Counted from the first letter of the stretch, positions 21,940 to 34,690 are shown. The stretch is DNA of 64,000 nucleotides from Chlorokybus atmophyticus (GCA_009103225.1 RHPI01002048.1:1114520-1178519), one strand, 5' to 3'. Notes: a model not told the origin generated them from the letters alone. A program made the numbers and translations.

Positions 21940-22538
21940 ACAAGCCTTGACAAGTGATGAAGAGACACTGTACACCTCCGGTACCTGTACACAGCAAATG
22001 CACATAACAATGTTGGCAGTCAGTGACAGTCGCGTGTAGTCATGCTATGGAAATACATAACGATAGTCAGGCATCAGTCAACTTTGGTTGCTTGATGAAA
22101 GCTTCATTCTGTTGAAAATTACCTAGTTGGTGCTGATCAATCAGGTTCCTTCGCCTGCGCTACACTGGTGTGTAACATGCAGGTGTCTGTTACATAGGTT
22201 GAGTCACCTAAGTTGGACTGATGTGTAACTTGCAAGTGCCTGTTAACAGGGTATAATCACCTGTTAAGGCCTGATGTGTAACTTATAGGTGCCCGTTGAT
22301 TGGGTGTAGTGACCTGTTAAGGCCTGATAAGTAAATGACAGGTGCCTGTTAATTACGCATAGTCAACTGTTAATACTGAATTGTAACGGGAAGGGCCTGA
22401 TAGTAACGGAAGCTATACTCAGGTCCATGTATCGAGATTACATGTGGACTGAGCCACAGTAGTCTAATTAAACATCTTCGGGTGCACGGCCGTTGCCAAT
22501 ATTTAGTCGGCCGGCAGGGGAAACATTTTGCAACGGTT
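21940..22538 (+). other. inner terminal region of copy 1
   Basis: Non-coding; inverted match to 25985-26590. Holds four to five imperfect ~50-bp repeats of the type GTGTAACTTGCAGGTGCCTGTTAA...AGTCACCTGTT (22150-22380), mirrored in copy 2 at 26150-26390. Such subterminal repeats are commonly transposase-binding sites in large DNA elements; that role is inference. Confidence 0.6.
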
Positions 22539-22734
22539 GCCTTTTGTCAGGATGTCTTATCGAAGATCATTACATAATGTGCCAGTCACTCCTCGGGAGA
22601 CCAATGCGTGGAATACCACCCTCGCCAATCGCACTTGAGATTGAGGGGGTCACCCCACGGTGTCTCAAGCGCGACTGGGTGCAGTGCTGCACCCGATCGC
22701 GCCTATAATAACGTGAAGTGAGAGTACTAGTGAA

Positions 22735-23007
<273 letters not shown>

Positions 23008-23511
23008 NGTTTGTTTCCGTGTGTCTTACAACATCTTACGTCTGCACTGCAACTCATCTCCCCTTGGACCTCTGGGTTACAATACCTCAGAGCTTCCACG
23101 CAGCACACCCAGTTGAAGACCTCGTGGCCTTAGACCTGCAGCTCCCAGCCCTAGCCCCGCAGCCCTAACCCGCAGCCTCAGCCCTAAACTTGAACCCCTA
23201 GCCCAGACCCAGCGGTTTGTGTGGCCAGCGCGACACCTCCGAGCTCGAGCTGATTCTCACCTGACTCATGCTCCACCGGCTAGAGCTGGTGGTAAAGCTA
23301 GAGTACTGGTTGTTGATTATGGTTATTGTGTGTTGTGATGATTGGAGGTCATGAAACATGCATTGCCTATGTATGATAAGTATGATAAGTAATATGGTGA
23401 TTAATGCCGTACCTCATACATGCTATGGTATAATATAAGATTAAACAAAACACAATGGGGCATTTCATGCGTAATGGCACATTATTGGCATACAATAGTA
23501 GCATTCATTTG

Positions 23512-23810
23512 TGCCCATCATATGATGGGCATAAATATCATGCATGGTGCCAATGCTGCACAATACATGATGCCAGCATTGGTACATCATTTTCACGTGC
23601 CAGCTTTGGCACGAATCTCAATCATGGCTTAGACCTTTGTGTGCTAGTACTAGCACAAAACCGTTTGTGCCACTTACGAGTAGGTAAGTTAGCCGCCAAT
23701 ACTGGCACACAAACAGCTTTTGTTGCGGGGGCTTTGGGTAGCCCTAAAAGGCAAGGGCCAAACTGGCACAAACCGTTTGTGCCAGGTCTGGCACAGCCTG
23801 CAAGCCCCAT
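23512..23810. repeat. cluster of short palindromes built on TGTGCCA/TGGCACA
   Basis: At least six short palindromes within 300 bp: TGCCCATCATATGATGGGCA (23512-23531), GTGCCAATGCTG...CAGCATTGGTAC, GTGCCAGCTTTGGCAC, TGTGCTAGTACTAGCACA, TGGCACAAACCGTTTGTGCCA's two arms, and GTGCCAGGTCTGGCAC. No coding. Function unknown; compare clusters at 28745-28930, 37950-38300 and 58390-58935. Confidence 0.8.
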
Positions 23811-23819
23811 GTGATATGG

Positions 23820-25984
23820 CCACTAGGTAGAGAGCCTAGTTTCCCCGAGATTTTTGTTTAAGGAGGATCACATTTGTGACGTCATGTGCCAGACGTGGTG
23901 ATTTCTATGCGAACTCAATTCCTGTACCGATTAATATGCACGTAATAGGTGATTGGCTCCAGCCATAACGAAGCCGATGCGGCCAAAACCCATGTGGTGT
24001 ATCGGTCTAAGCAAAACTGCCCTTTGCACTGTAGTGTTGCTTTAATTCGAACGAAAGCTTTGCAAGTTTGAAAACGGTTTTCAGACCTGCAAAGCTTGCC
24101 TTGGTGGCGGTCACAAAAATTAAGCATGTTCAAGGGAAGGTATAAAGTGGAACCATTACCAGCTCCAAGTGCATGTGAGTTGTTCATCGCATATCGTATG
24201 CGGTGTGACATGCATGCAACACTTCGACCTTCTTACTCCACCAACATACACGTGCACACGACAAATTGTGCATTGCATAAGCGACTCAATTAACCATACT
24301 AAAGGGGCAGTGGAACAAGCTAACCACACAGAGCTAATGCGCACCATTCTTTTAAGTCAGCCACGTGCATTACGCGGGCATGCATATCAGCATGCCACTT
24401 GGATTATCAAACTCTGATCCATGCCATGCTTGTGTACAGTATGGATCATGATATATCAGGCACAAACATGCGTGCGCAGGCAAAGATGCATAGAAGGGCA
24501 AGCAGAGCAAGCACACCGAGTAGAGGCAATTCACATTACACCCGGGGCCACTTACTCGCTACCCTAAGGATGTTGATAGGCTACCAAGCGCAGAAAGTGT
24601 TACAGTTTGGGCCAACAGACAGTGTGATGATCTATTATAATCAATCATTTTCTCAAATGAACATATAAGAGCATAAGCACCTCGTCATGGTGTGAACTGC
24701 ACAAATATCAAGTAATGTCGACGACGCCGATAACTCCACTGCTACTATCAAAGAACTGTGGTTTCCTATTGAAATACAGTGTAACAATTACACATGTGCA
24801 TTTTCATCTTTGGGCTTTATATGTGTGGGTGGTGAAGGTTACCTTAAACGTTTTTGGTGCATTTACATGATGTAAAAGGCATGCGAAGGTCATATATATG
24901 GTGGTAAACGACTTTCTTATTTGAACTTGCGGCAGATTTGCCGCCGCGACTCAGTTACACCTTGTAAAAATCGGTTAACCATTGCACAAAAGTGCCCTAA
25001 CGGCTCCGGCTTGAATATAGCCTTAATAGCGTTGATTCTGGTGACTACATATGGCAAACCACCATTTGATACGCTAAGGTCCCATAACAGCCATCGGGCC
25101 ATCATGCAATGCATGAGGTGACCATGTAAGTTAAAGAGCATGCAAGTGATGGCAGTGCAATGATGTTTGTATAATATAAGTCTTGAATTGCATCCATTCT
25201 TATTATTACGAGTTCAAAATGTGCAAACATGCTTTGATTACATTGATGTATACGTTTATGCAAGTTGTCACACTTTCATGGCTTTGTGGCGTAGTTGCAT
25301 AATGGCAATTTGACGGCATTGGCCCAACTTTTGTGCCTGGTAGCGTGCCAACAGCCCTAAGTGCTGCTATGTACCGTGCAATACAATGGGAGTGGGGCAG
25401 GCCGTAGGCAGCATGCAGCAATGGCTCAACCAACCTTGGATGCTTGTCACAGCTGCCTCATAGCGGAAAGCTGAGGTGACCAACAGTGCAGACCATGACA
25501 TGAAATGTTACACGAATGGGGCAATCCTCTAGTCTACCCAATGATCATGCAGTGCTGGCCGCACGCCGTCGTCATGCATGGTTGCCGGCAAGCGATAGTC
25601 AACCATCTCGCATATCTGCTTAAAGTGAGCACTCCAAAAATTTTCACTAGCAGCTCCTGGAATGCTATAGCCCCGAACTATAACTTACAGCTTGAATCAC
25701 GCCACAGTTGATATGGTGTTCAACTGTCAGCTACACATTCCCCAAAAACTACTCACGTGGAATGCATCCTTTCGACTATGGCGGGAGACTCAACCATAGC
25801 TTACATCGTTGCGCACGAAGAGTACCTCAACTACATTAGCGTCATGATTGTGTCAATAAAGCAACAGTGAAGGCAACCGTCCAAGCCTTTTTACCAATTC
25901 CATCGTGAAACGCCTTTGGACATCTTGCGTTGACAATCTGGAAGATCTCAATCGAAAGGAGCCGCAAGGGACACTTATATGTGA
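23820..25984. other. spacer between the inverted copies
   Basis: Mostly without a recognisable gene. At 25500-25711 (plus strand) a fragment reading EWGNPLVYPMIMQCWPHAVV is homologous to an exon of gene Y1 (27245-27465, minus strand, KWGNPII...MIVQCWSYAV), so part of the element family recurs here in opposite orientation. Confidence 0.5.
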
Positions 25985-26979
25985 CCCACGTTGCAATGTT
26001 TCCCCTGCCGGCCGATTAAATATTGGCAACCGCCGTGCACCTGAAGAAACTTAATTAGACTGTCGTGGCTCAGTCCACCTGTAATCTCGATACATGGACC
26101 AGAGTATAACTTCCGTTACTATCAGGCCCATCCCGTTACAATTCAGTCTTTAGCAGTTGACTATGCCTAATTGACAGGCACCTGTTACTTATTAGGCCTT
26201 AACATGTGACTTGACTTAATCAACGGGCACCTATAAGTTACACATTAGGCCTCAACAGGTGACTATATCTAATTAACAGGCACCTGCAAGTTACACATCA
26301 GTCTAACTTAGGTGACTCACCCTATGCAACATGCACCTGCAGGTTACATACCAATCCAGCGCAGGCGACTGAGCCTAATTTACAAGCACCAACTAGGTAA
26401 TTGTCGACAAGATAAGGCATTCTTCAAGCAACTGAAGGTGATTAATGCCTAACTCTCATTATATGTATTTGCATAGCATGACTACACGCGTGTCACCAAT
26501 TGCCAGCATCGTTATGTGCCTGTGCTGTGTACAGGTACTTGAGGTGTGTACAGTGTCTCTCAGTCACTTGCAAAGGCTTGTAGATCGATTATGTGACTTA
26601 CGTTGCCTGCAGTTCTGTTGTATATCATAGGGATGCAAGTTGTTACATGCATTAGCATAATGACGATTGACTAAGCTGGTTTAAGGTGCACAACAAGTCA
26701 CAAGAGCCTTGCAGCTGTGTACACTACCAGCTAAACGGACTACCGATTGCGCTACAGCTCCTCCCCATCATCGCCTTGCACGTCATCATGGAACAAAGCA
26801 CCACGCGCTGGGGAATGTAGAAGAGACACCGGAGCTTGCTCTTCCTCCTCCTCAAAATGTTGCGCCAGCCAAATGCCGTTTCGGCCTTAGCGAGCGGGTC
26901 ACGAGCTGCTGTCTCTTGCGGCCGGCGCCAATTGGGATCTTTCAGGTATTCGATGCAAGATGCAGTGCAGCGTTTTACA

Positions 26980-28644
26980 AGGGTGAATAAAGGGCTGCGT
27001 ACCGTTGCCTCATCTCCCGCTGCATTGCCATGAGCATGGTGTTGTTTTCGTTGAGGTACTCTTCATGTATGTCGATGCTGGCAGCTATGAGAGGGTCTCA
27101 TTCTTGCCCTTCTGGATGCGCTCCACTTGCGTAGTTTACAGGCATGTTGTAGTGGCATTAAAGCCACTCACTGCAGCGCATCTGCAAGCCTGTAGTTTGG
27201 GGCTACAGCATTTTTGATTTGCTAGTGATTCAGTCCAGAGTGCTCACCATAAGCAACAGGTATGCGAAGTGGTTGACTGTCAACTGCCCGCAACCAGGTG
27301 TAGTGACGGCGTAAGACCAGCATTGTACGATCATTTGCTAGATTATGGGATTGCCCCATTTATGGATGTATCTCCTCCGCTCCGGGGCTGCATTGTCGTT
27401 CACTTTAAATTTGAAGTGACCGACCATGACTTGTCTGCGAGAGTCATACCAACAAGGTATTTGTAGTCATGATGTGTATAGTTCAACTTGAGCTTGCACT
27501 GGGCTTGAATAGTGCCTGTGACTTACTTTGTAGCGCGTTGCGCATCTGAGCTTTTTGAGTCTCGGGGTCCATTAAGGTGTCGATATGCCTAATTGAATCG
27601 GTTACAATAGGCGAGATGCGTACGTGTGTATGGATGGCTGAGAAAGAAGGCAGTGTTGCATAGCAGAAACGGTGGTGAGGGACCCAAAGTTGCGCTTGTT
27701 GCTGTTAAACAGTGTCCACTTGTACTCCTTCTCAAGGACATGCTTGATCTTGGTGACATGCTCAGACCGGACCTGCGTAGCTTTCTTCAAAGCAACGCTC
27801 CACTGGAAGGGGCACTCCTTGGGCGTCCAGTATACCTCATAGAACTTAGCCGCATTCGCCTCGTCGTCATGGTCGAAGGCAACTACCTGTCACGGGCAGG
27901 TAGTTGGTTAGTGTCACGGGGCAGTGAGGTCATGAAGCATTCACAGCACCTGGCACATGACGTTACGAATAGTGTCCTCCTTGGAATAATCGCGGCTCTC
28001 TACATAGTGGCCGTGTATGAATTCAACGACGGCATCTTGCAAATGATGTCCACAGAAGAACAATTTGTTACATACAGTGTCACACAGTGCTTACCTCGTT
28101 GCCAGTCTTCCACTTGCTTGGGGAAGGGTTGCTGACGGCCGAGGTTGCTACGTCACGGCCAAATGCATTTGAGTTGGGGGTTCCAATCGCCCTCTGCAAG
28201 CACATCCACGTAAGTCATGCTGCTAGCCATGAAAGATGCAATCCTCACAGTTAAGCAAGAAGCAACGTGCACAGTGTATTCAGAACGCGTGCAGTGATTC
28301 ACTGTGCCAGTCATGAAAGAAGCAAGCATAAAAGATTAAAGTTGAACAAGAAGCAACATGCACAGTGCGTCAAGAACGCATGCATTTTGGTTTGCCCTTG
28401 CAACTGCGATGTCAGGTGGAGTTGTTGTGATGGGCTGGGCGTTAGCGCGGGATCTTACTGCAATTGGTTGGCCAAGAGTGGCTGCTGCTGGTTGGCGACG
28501 GTTGCCTGGTTGAACAATGGGGGAAGGTGGACTTGGGGTGCCGACCCCCACGACGAGGTGCACCCACAGATGGACCACGAGGCATCTCTCTAACTGATAG
28601 TCGGGTGCCGCCTGCTTAGTTGATGGTGGCGCTGCCGCATTCAA
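26980..28644 (-). pseudogene. gene Y1, multi-exon, unknown function
   Basis: Minus strand, divergent from gene X. First exon from ATG at 28644 (MNAAAPPSTKQAAPDYQLER) is Pro/Ala/Gln-rich. Later exons with good splice sites: about 28198-28102 (SNPSPSKWKTGNE before GTAAGC), about 28035-27945 (DAVVEFIHGHYVESRDYSKE, ending CAG|GTGCTG), about 27875-27513 (FYEVYWTPKECPFQW; LEKEYKWTLFNSNKRNFG; SIRHIDTLMDPETQKAQ), and 27465-27245 (KWGNPII-TAG-QMIVQCW). In the spacer copy the codon matching that TAG is TAC, so this one may be a true nonsense change. No known domain recognised. The part below 26980 is shared with copy 1 and looks non-coding. Confidence 0.5.
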
Positions 28645-28744
28645 TACTGCCGCCGCCAGTTGGCCCGCCCAAATGTACGAGGCACAAAAACCAAAATGAG
28701 GCGGTTTGAATGTCTAGTGTCCCACATGAGAGTCGCACTTGTAG

Positions 28745-28935
28745 TGCGTCATTCTCTCCTATGGTTGATGGTACGACTTATGCATTCGTATCACTTATGC
28801 AATCGTACCAACAAGGGTAAACATGGCTTGGGTGTAACATTTATGGCACGACAGAGGCATCTCTCATCCAACCCCAGCCATTGGCGTACAATGGCTCTCT
28901 CGTACCATCCAAGGTACGACAGAGGCATTGCTCGA
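28745..28935. promoter_or_regulatory. GTACGA/TCGTAC palindrome cluster between divergent genes Y1 and X
   Basis: Repeats of GTACGA, TCGTACC and ATGGTACGAC in both orientations lie in the ~300-bp interval between the Y1 start (28644, minus) and the likely X start (28945, plus). The position is that of a shared bidirectional promoter; regulatory function is inference. Confidence 0.45.
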
Positions 28936-28944
28936 TCAGCCGTA

Positions 28945-31860
28945 ATGGGAGTTAGCGTGCACTCACCCAAACAGCTTTATCGATGGTCGGATGATGGCAC
29001 GCAGGGGCATGAGGTCGATAACAGGTCAAATGTCAGGCATAGTAGACCTGGGTTCGACTAGGAGGCGGAGGACCAGGAGTAGGAGGAGGCGGCAGCGGCG
29101 GCGGCGTGGCACATCTTGCGAGAAGTTGTGGTCGTAAGAGTTCAAGCAGCGAAGCCCGCTAATACCGGGCGCCAAGTCGTGGATCATGGCAGGCGTCAGC
29201 AATGGGGCTGTTCAACATGCATCACCAACATTGAACAAACCAGCAGGCAAGCCATCAAGGATCATCTTCACATAAAGACCTGCTCGGTGGCTCGTTTTCT
29301 GCAACGAATAGTGGAATGCAGAGGTACGCTCAACGGTTACATGCATTTCTTTGCAACAGCAATTTGTTTTTTAACGCAGTCCATGTGATACATGTAGCGT
29401 GGCTGCAGGCCTCCACTATTCACCCATACCCACCCCATTGTCAAGCCAACATTACCGAAGCCAAAGCAGACAGACAGAGCTGGGCGGCGGTATGTCGCTG
29501 TGCATGTGAACTGTATGCACCTCCAATGCATGCCTACCTTTGCATGCTAGGATGTGCGTGAGCGTGCGAAGTCGCGCGCGCATGCCGAACAAAGTAGGCT
29601 GTATTTGAGCACGGGATTGCGTGGCCATTCGTCCGGCATTCAACCAGTAGTGCATCAACCAGCAATAACGCAGTCCATACAATCATTTGTGCATCAACCA
29701 GCAATGCCGCAAATGACTGTTCGAAGCAACCAATTGATGATGGTGTGACGCAATTGACTATTGCAATTGCAGTGTCGCAAGCGTGCAGCTAACCCTTATG
29801 TGATGGCTTGGAGAGCACCACAGTGCACTAGGTTCTGTTGGAGCCCCTATGCAAGCCTGGATTGAATCCCATTAATTGGTCCTTCAATCCCATTTGTTAA
29901 TTGCGCGGTGGCAATGCGGCAGCAGTTTAACATGCATGTTGGCCTGTTGAATTCCGACACGTCCATTGGTGCAGTGCGCATTCGGTGCTCATGGCTCATG
30001 AGCTCCGTGACGAGTCTGCAATTGAGGGTGGCGAGGAGAGTGCACCCAATACCACCTTGTCAGCCCCCATGGCTTCCCCTGCTCCATGCAGCCCACGGGC
30101 CATTAGAGTAACTCGCTGTCTTTTATAATTGTGCCTTGGTAACAATGCGTCAGGCACATGCATAAGCTTATATTCGTCCTTTGCAACATTGTAAGCCATC
30201 TTATCTTGGGTCTTATATACAGCCCGCCTTGCTGCATGCACAAGTGGTCTCACCTGCTCCCCTCGCAGCCAGAGCGCCTCCACCTTCTGCGGCACCAGTT
30301 CTTCATGCACTGCCGTCTCCTCCACGAGCATCACTAGTGATTGCGGAGCAACAATCCTTCTTGCCGCAACCGGTGAGACCACAGCACAACGCAACAACTG
30401 ATGTGGCTTCTGCATGCACCTTACCCCACCCGCTGTAGATTGAAGCCGGCAGTCTGCTCCAAGCTCAGGTGTTTTATGAGTCACTGTGACTCTTGCCGTT
30501 GACAGTTGGAAACACCATTTGAGTGCTGTATGCGCATGCAGCAGGGGTCACCATCTGCCAGCAAGTCATCAGAGGAGCTGGCCGCAACCCGCGTACAGCC
30601 ATCAGTTATGCTAGGTGGCCAGCTCGCCTGATGGGACCACTTCAATGCGTCAACGGATGGTACCTTCTTTTACCATTGTGTGTTTCGCGCCAGGCCAGCC
30701 ATAGCGCAAAGTGTCTTGGATGATTACAAGCGCCCCAGCTCGAGCAGATTTTTAGCCATGCTATACACTTTGGACGACGACGGCAGAGGGGACACTCTTC
30801 GCAAAATTACCGCCCAGGCTCGATGCAGGCGTGACGAGCAGAATTTCAGACTTTTGCAGAGCCACTGGTGCCGCGGGAGAGATGGTGCAGTATATTTATA
30901 CGATAAATTGCCTGCGACCATTTTGGCTAATGTCAATTGCAACATTGACATAGCCATGGCTAAGGTGCAACAGGTCGTGCGGAATAAAAATGTGTACATG
31001 GAGCACCTGCAGATGACCATGTTTGCCCACAAGCTGGGCTTGTTGATTGGCTGCGTGACCGTTCAGCGCGAGCATGGGGAGTGGGTGCCACGGCCCGGCA
31101 GCGCAGTTTGGGTTGGAAATAAAGAAGGCCCCGACTCAGTCCTGGTGGTGGGCAACACTGCTTTTTATGAGCCAAAGCACACTTTTTGCTTCTCAAGTCT
31201 GCAAGCACCGAACAATGGTTGTGGTCCTATGCATGAAGTGCCACCGAAGGTAACAGACCTGATTGGAGAGTGGCGGAATGGCGTTGCAAATCCCCTGCTA
31301 CCACCGGCTGCTCCTTAAGGTGCTGCGCCAACGCCTCAGGCCTCACCTTCGTGTGCTAGGCAAGAAGTAGCCGACTGTTCTGCACATCCTGCCTCCCCTC
31401 AACCATAGCCACATGCTCGCAATAACAATTCAGCACCCTCCCTTCCTGCCGCGGAGACTTACTTGCCACCGCACCTCAACCAATCGGAGGCATCAAGAAG
31501 CAGCGGTAGCTCGCCCTTTCCTTCCTTAAGCTTGCCATATTGATCCCAACCTGTCTTGTTAGTAAAGAGATTGATCGGGGTATCTTGAAAGCTGCGCTGA
31601 AAGACAAAAGCTGCATGCTCGACCTCGTGGGGCAACATGAGGTCGTGGAGGAACGAGAGGCAACCAACAAGTGCAAGGCTGTGGAGCAAGAAAATGACAC
31701 CTTACCTCCTCTAAGTGACAGTGCCATGGAGAGCGCCTGCCAGGATGTGCAGGCCGACAACAAACACAAGCAGAAGGTTGGAGTAAGGGACGCTAACAGG
31801 ACCAAAAAAGCAAAGGTGAGGCATCGTTACAATGTAGTTTGCAGAAGCACAGCGCCTTAA
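28945..31860 (+). pseudogene. gene X: zinc finger, conserved core, Gln/Pro linker and coiled coil; function unknown
   Basis: Likely ATG at 28945 (MGVSVHSPKQLY). The first exon reads through TAG at 29059 and 29080 (context FD-x-EAEDQE-x-EEAAAAAAW) to a C2-H-C finger of BED-like spacing (CSTC, then HLHIKTC) near 29215-29290, and ends about 29375. After a poorly defined middle, 30680-31540 encodes a core also present in copy 1 (CRGRDGAVYLYDKLPAT, VNCNIDIAMAKVQQVV, REHGEWVPRPGS), then TAA 31316 and TAG 31406 in a Pro/Gln/Ser-rich linker, TGA, and, one base out of frame, a coiled-coil tail (LKDKSCMLDL...HKQKVGVRD) ending near 31815 at AAG|GTGAGG. Copy 1 keeps linker and tail in one frame, so copy 2 has a small indel near 31520. 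The finger suggests DNA binding for the element; no enzyme motif is visible. Confidence 0.5.
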
Positions 31861-31965
31861 AGCCACCGGTAGAAACGGGTTTCGGCAAATCAGATTGGAT
31901 CCGCAACTTTACAATGGACGAAGCCGGACATTATTTGCGGATTTCGCAGAATTTATAGCGGATCC

Positions 31966-32042
31966 GTATATATGTTGTAGCTGCAGCTGGAATATTATTG
32001 CGGGTCGCAATAATATTCCGGCTGCAGCTACAACATATATAC
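31966..32042. repeat. 37-bp-arm hairpin
   Basis: Arms 31966-32002 and 32006-32042 with a 3-nt loop, one mismatch; contains GTAGCTGCAGC and AATATTATTGCG. Confidence 0.92.
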
Positions 32043-32430
32043 CTGTTACAAACGGCAACTCGCCGGTAGCAATCGTAAGTACCAGATCCCCAACCACGTT
32101 GAGGATTCGGTGTTTATGTAATCAAGGGTTCAGGCCGTGAGCAAAAGACTTGTATAAGTCGCAATTGCAGTTGTGACCAATTCGTTAACAACGCGTCTTT
32201 ACTCCCTAACGCAATTGAGGACTCAACGGTACCATTAGAATGCATTCAGGTTGCATGCTAAAGCTGCACACATCATCATTGAAATTGTGACCGGTTCCAT
32301 CAACAATACGAGACTTCATACCTGATAAACTCGGAACGCTAGGATTGATCTTTCCCATTATTACAAACCATAATAATTTTATGACCTCATCATTCCTAAA
32401 TTGCCGGTTCACCCGGCTGCCTATTCATGG

Positions 32431-32469
32431 CTTGCCCCGCGGCTTGCTAGTAGCAGGCCGCGGGGCAAG
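32431..32469. repeat. 13-bp-arm GC-rich hairpin
   Basis: CTTGCCCCGCGGC and its exact complement, 13-nt loop. Confidence 0.85.
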
Positions 32470-33692
32470 CAAGTGGAAGACTGCGACTTGCATGCATAAT
32501 CATTGGCAAACCGTGGTAGCACATGAGGTAAACATGTAAAGACCCCAACTCCGCAAACAACCTTGCGCCAGCAAGTGACGCAGGGCGCATAATGCAAACA
32601 TCTGTTGGTGATCTCGCGCTGTTATTTGACAGAACGGCAAGTCGAACAAGTCTCCCTCCCCAAGTCACCTTTACAGTGGTACGTTCCACCTTCACCTTTA
32701 TCTTTTTGATACAAGTGGTATATATATACCGCGGTATATATATACGTGTATATTAAAATGTATATATATGTATGCATATGAATATATGTGTATGTATGTA
32801 TATACGTATACCGGTAGTGCCGTTGTATGCAGCTGTTGGTGCATGTGCGTGATGCATGCATTGCGGCACGTGAGACAATTGAGGCAGCCGCTGTAGAGAT
32901 TATATTTTATACAAACGCGTTTCAGGGTGTCTCGTGTCGTTGTAGTCTAGTCGGTCGATGTTGATGTTGTACTCTGCTTATTACTGACCCAACAGGTTCT
33001 TCCGAGCAAGGTCAAAACTCGGGGATGGATATAAATTCCCTATGCTGTGCTCTTTTGGTTTTGCGCCGCGAACTGCGGCCATAACATTTTTGGTTAAATC
33101 ACGCATTATGACAAATCCCCTTAATACATGATCTGACCAGAAATTAAAACAGTTATGGCCATTATTAAGTTCAAGTAAACACGGATACCGAACTTGATGC
33201 ACACCAGCTAGTTGACCTTAATAGCAGCTCGATACCAAACAAAGTTGTGGCTGCAGCAGCAAAAAGTGCAAAAATGGATATGCTGCTTGCATATGGATCC
33301 CTAATTAAGTTATAGCTGGATTTGTGGGCAAGGGCAAACTGTTGGGGGGCCATTTCTACCGGTGAGCCTCACTGGGGCTGACTGTGTTTTTGGAGTAGGC
33401 ACATGCGGGTTTACAGCGACATGTGGCTGCTCGGCATTGTTCAGGGAGACAGCCGGCGCGGCATGAGCTGCATAAGCTCAAACCACCGACGCGCAGACGC
33501 TTTAAAAGTTGACTCGTAGCGCAAAGGAGTTGATCGCCCTATAATGCGTCCAAGACGCGCTGCATCACCGCATGCGGCATGCCTCAAGGTGGGTGACGAA
33601 AGTATGCAATAAGCGGGAGCAAACGTGGAAAGTGCGGTCTAAACAGACCTCCAGGGATTGGCCGGCTGGTTGGAACCCAACCCAAACACGAC

Positions 33693-34690
33693 ATGGTCAT
33701 CCGTAGTACATTGTTGCCCCTCGCCGTCCATGATATGATAATGTTTTTGCTGCCGCAGCAACCCGGCAATGTGCAAGAGCTATTCGCGGAGCAGAATTTT
33801 GACCTGCTGCAACAGCTGTACCTGTTGTCGATGTCGACTGATCCGGGTCGAGATGTGTGCCACTATCTGAGCAAATATATTGGGTGGCATGTAAAACCAT
33901 TCGAGCTGTACTTGGCATGCTTTAGCTGGCAATGGCTGTATTTTATATGGCACATCTAGCTAATTTTGTGGAAGCTCGACGAAGATGACGATGCAGGGGA
34001 GTACACAAGTGACGACAATCATGTCGAGGGCCTGGATGAACGCATGCTGGACGAGACCACCAAGACCAATAGGTGGTGTATGGCGGCAGATGGGCGTCAG
34101 GTGATCGAACAGGCAGTGGAGCGTTATGCTGCGCCATTTAGAGGGCAGTCACTGCGCCTGCAACGCAATACCAGAGTTTGGTGGCGGAGGCAGCTTGCAC
34201 ACCCGCGTGCACCATGCGTCCTTAAATGTCGCATTGAAGAGCCCCCCCCCCCCCCGGGATGGGGAGACGCCCGGTTGCAAGCAAGCGATGTGCCATGTCT
34301 GCATCTGCATATTATAGCAGAAGAACGTGGCAAATAAATCAAAGCAGCTACAAGCGTGTCCCATGTGCAAGCAACCACCCATTTTAGTCACCACGCCTGC
34401 TGCAAGACGCCAATGTGTCGGTGGTGATTTAGCCAGCGCTTTGATGACAATTGTGCATGTACTGTGGTTTGTGTTGAACACCTATGAACCATGTAGGTAC
34501 ATGTACAGTTGCAGCATGGTGCATAGTGCACCCGAGATCTGCTGTTGTCAGAAGCATTGGCTGTACATGTGTGTGATGACTGCCCGGCACATGAGGCAAT
34601 GCATGGCTTGCATTGTACCTTGCTGGTTCAGAGCGTGGTTGGCAGCAACAAACTCGGACAGCGCTCTGAGTTTTATGGAATAATAGCACA
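33693..34690 (+). CDS. possible upstream exons of the methyltransferase gene
   Basis: One frame runs from 33693 through TAG 33957-33959 (context FIWHI-x-LILWKLDEDDD) to 34337: a helical segment (NVQELFAEQNFDLLQQLYLL) then an acidic segment. An overlapping frame at 34327-34683 is Cys-rich (ACPMCKQPP, CCCQKHWLYMC). Neither matches a family I know. They are co-oriented with the methyltransferase, and could be its N-terminus or a separate gene. A run of ten or more C at 34243-34255 may hide an indel. Confidence 0.35.

Larger units (their letters stand above)
6291..22538 (+). mobile_element. Plavaka-like multi-gene element, copy 1 (internally deleted)
   Basis: The plus strand here matches the reverse complement of 25985-62838 in consecutive blocks: 6291-7100 with 62838-62030, 7660-7720 with 62030-61980, 7790-8650 with 61330-60560, 8640-8865 with 33590-33365, 8850-9990 with 31860-30770, 9950-10224 with 26850-26580, and 21940-22538 with 26590-25985. 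Relative to copy 2 it lacks most of the transposase, the methyltransferase gene and most of gene Y1, and it holds a gypsy insertion (10225-21921). Its outer end (CGTCGCAAATTTT at about 6291) and inner end (reverse complement CGTTGCAAAATGTTT at about 22538) look like imperfect inverted termini. The ends are placed to within about 10 bp by loss of similarity. Confidence 0.75.
31864..33364. mobile_element. 1.5-kb non-autonomous TIR element with 3-bp target duplication
   Basis: Termini CACCGGTAGAAACGG (31864-31878) and its inverted match (33350-33364, one mismatch) are flanked by AGC at 31861-31863 and 33365-33367. Copy 1 at 8850-8860 has the uninterrupted sequence, an empty site confirming the boundaries. 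CAC-starting ends with a 3-bp duplication fit CACTA-like elements. No transposase; interior holds large hairpins (31966-32042, 32431-32469) and an A/T-rich tract with repeated TATATA and GTATAC (32715-32815). Confidence 0.85.
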
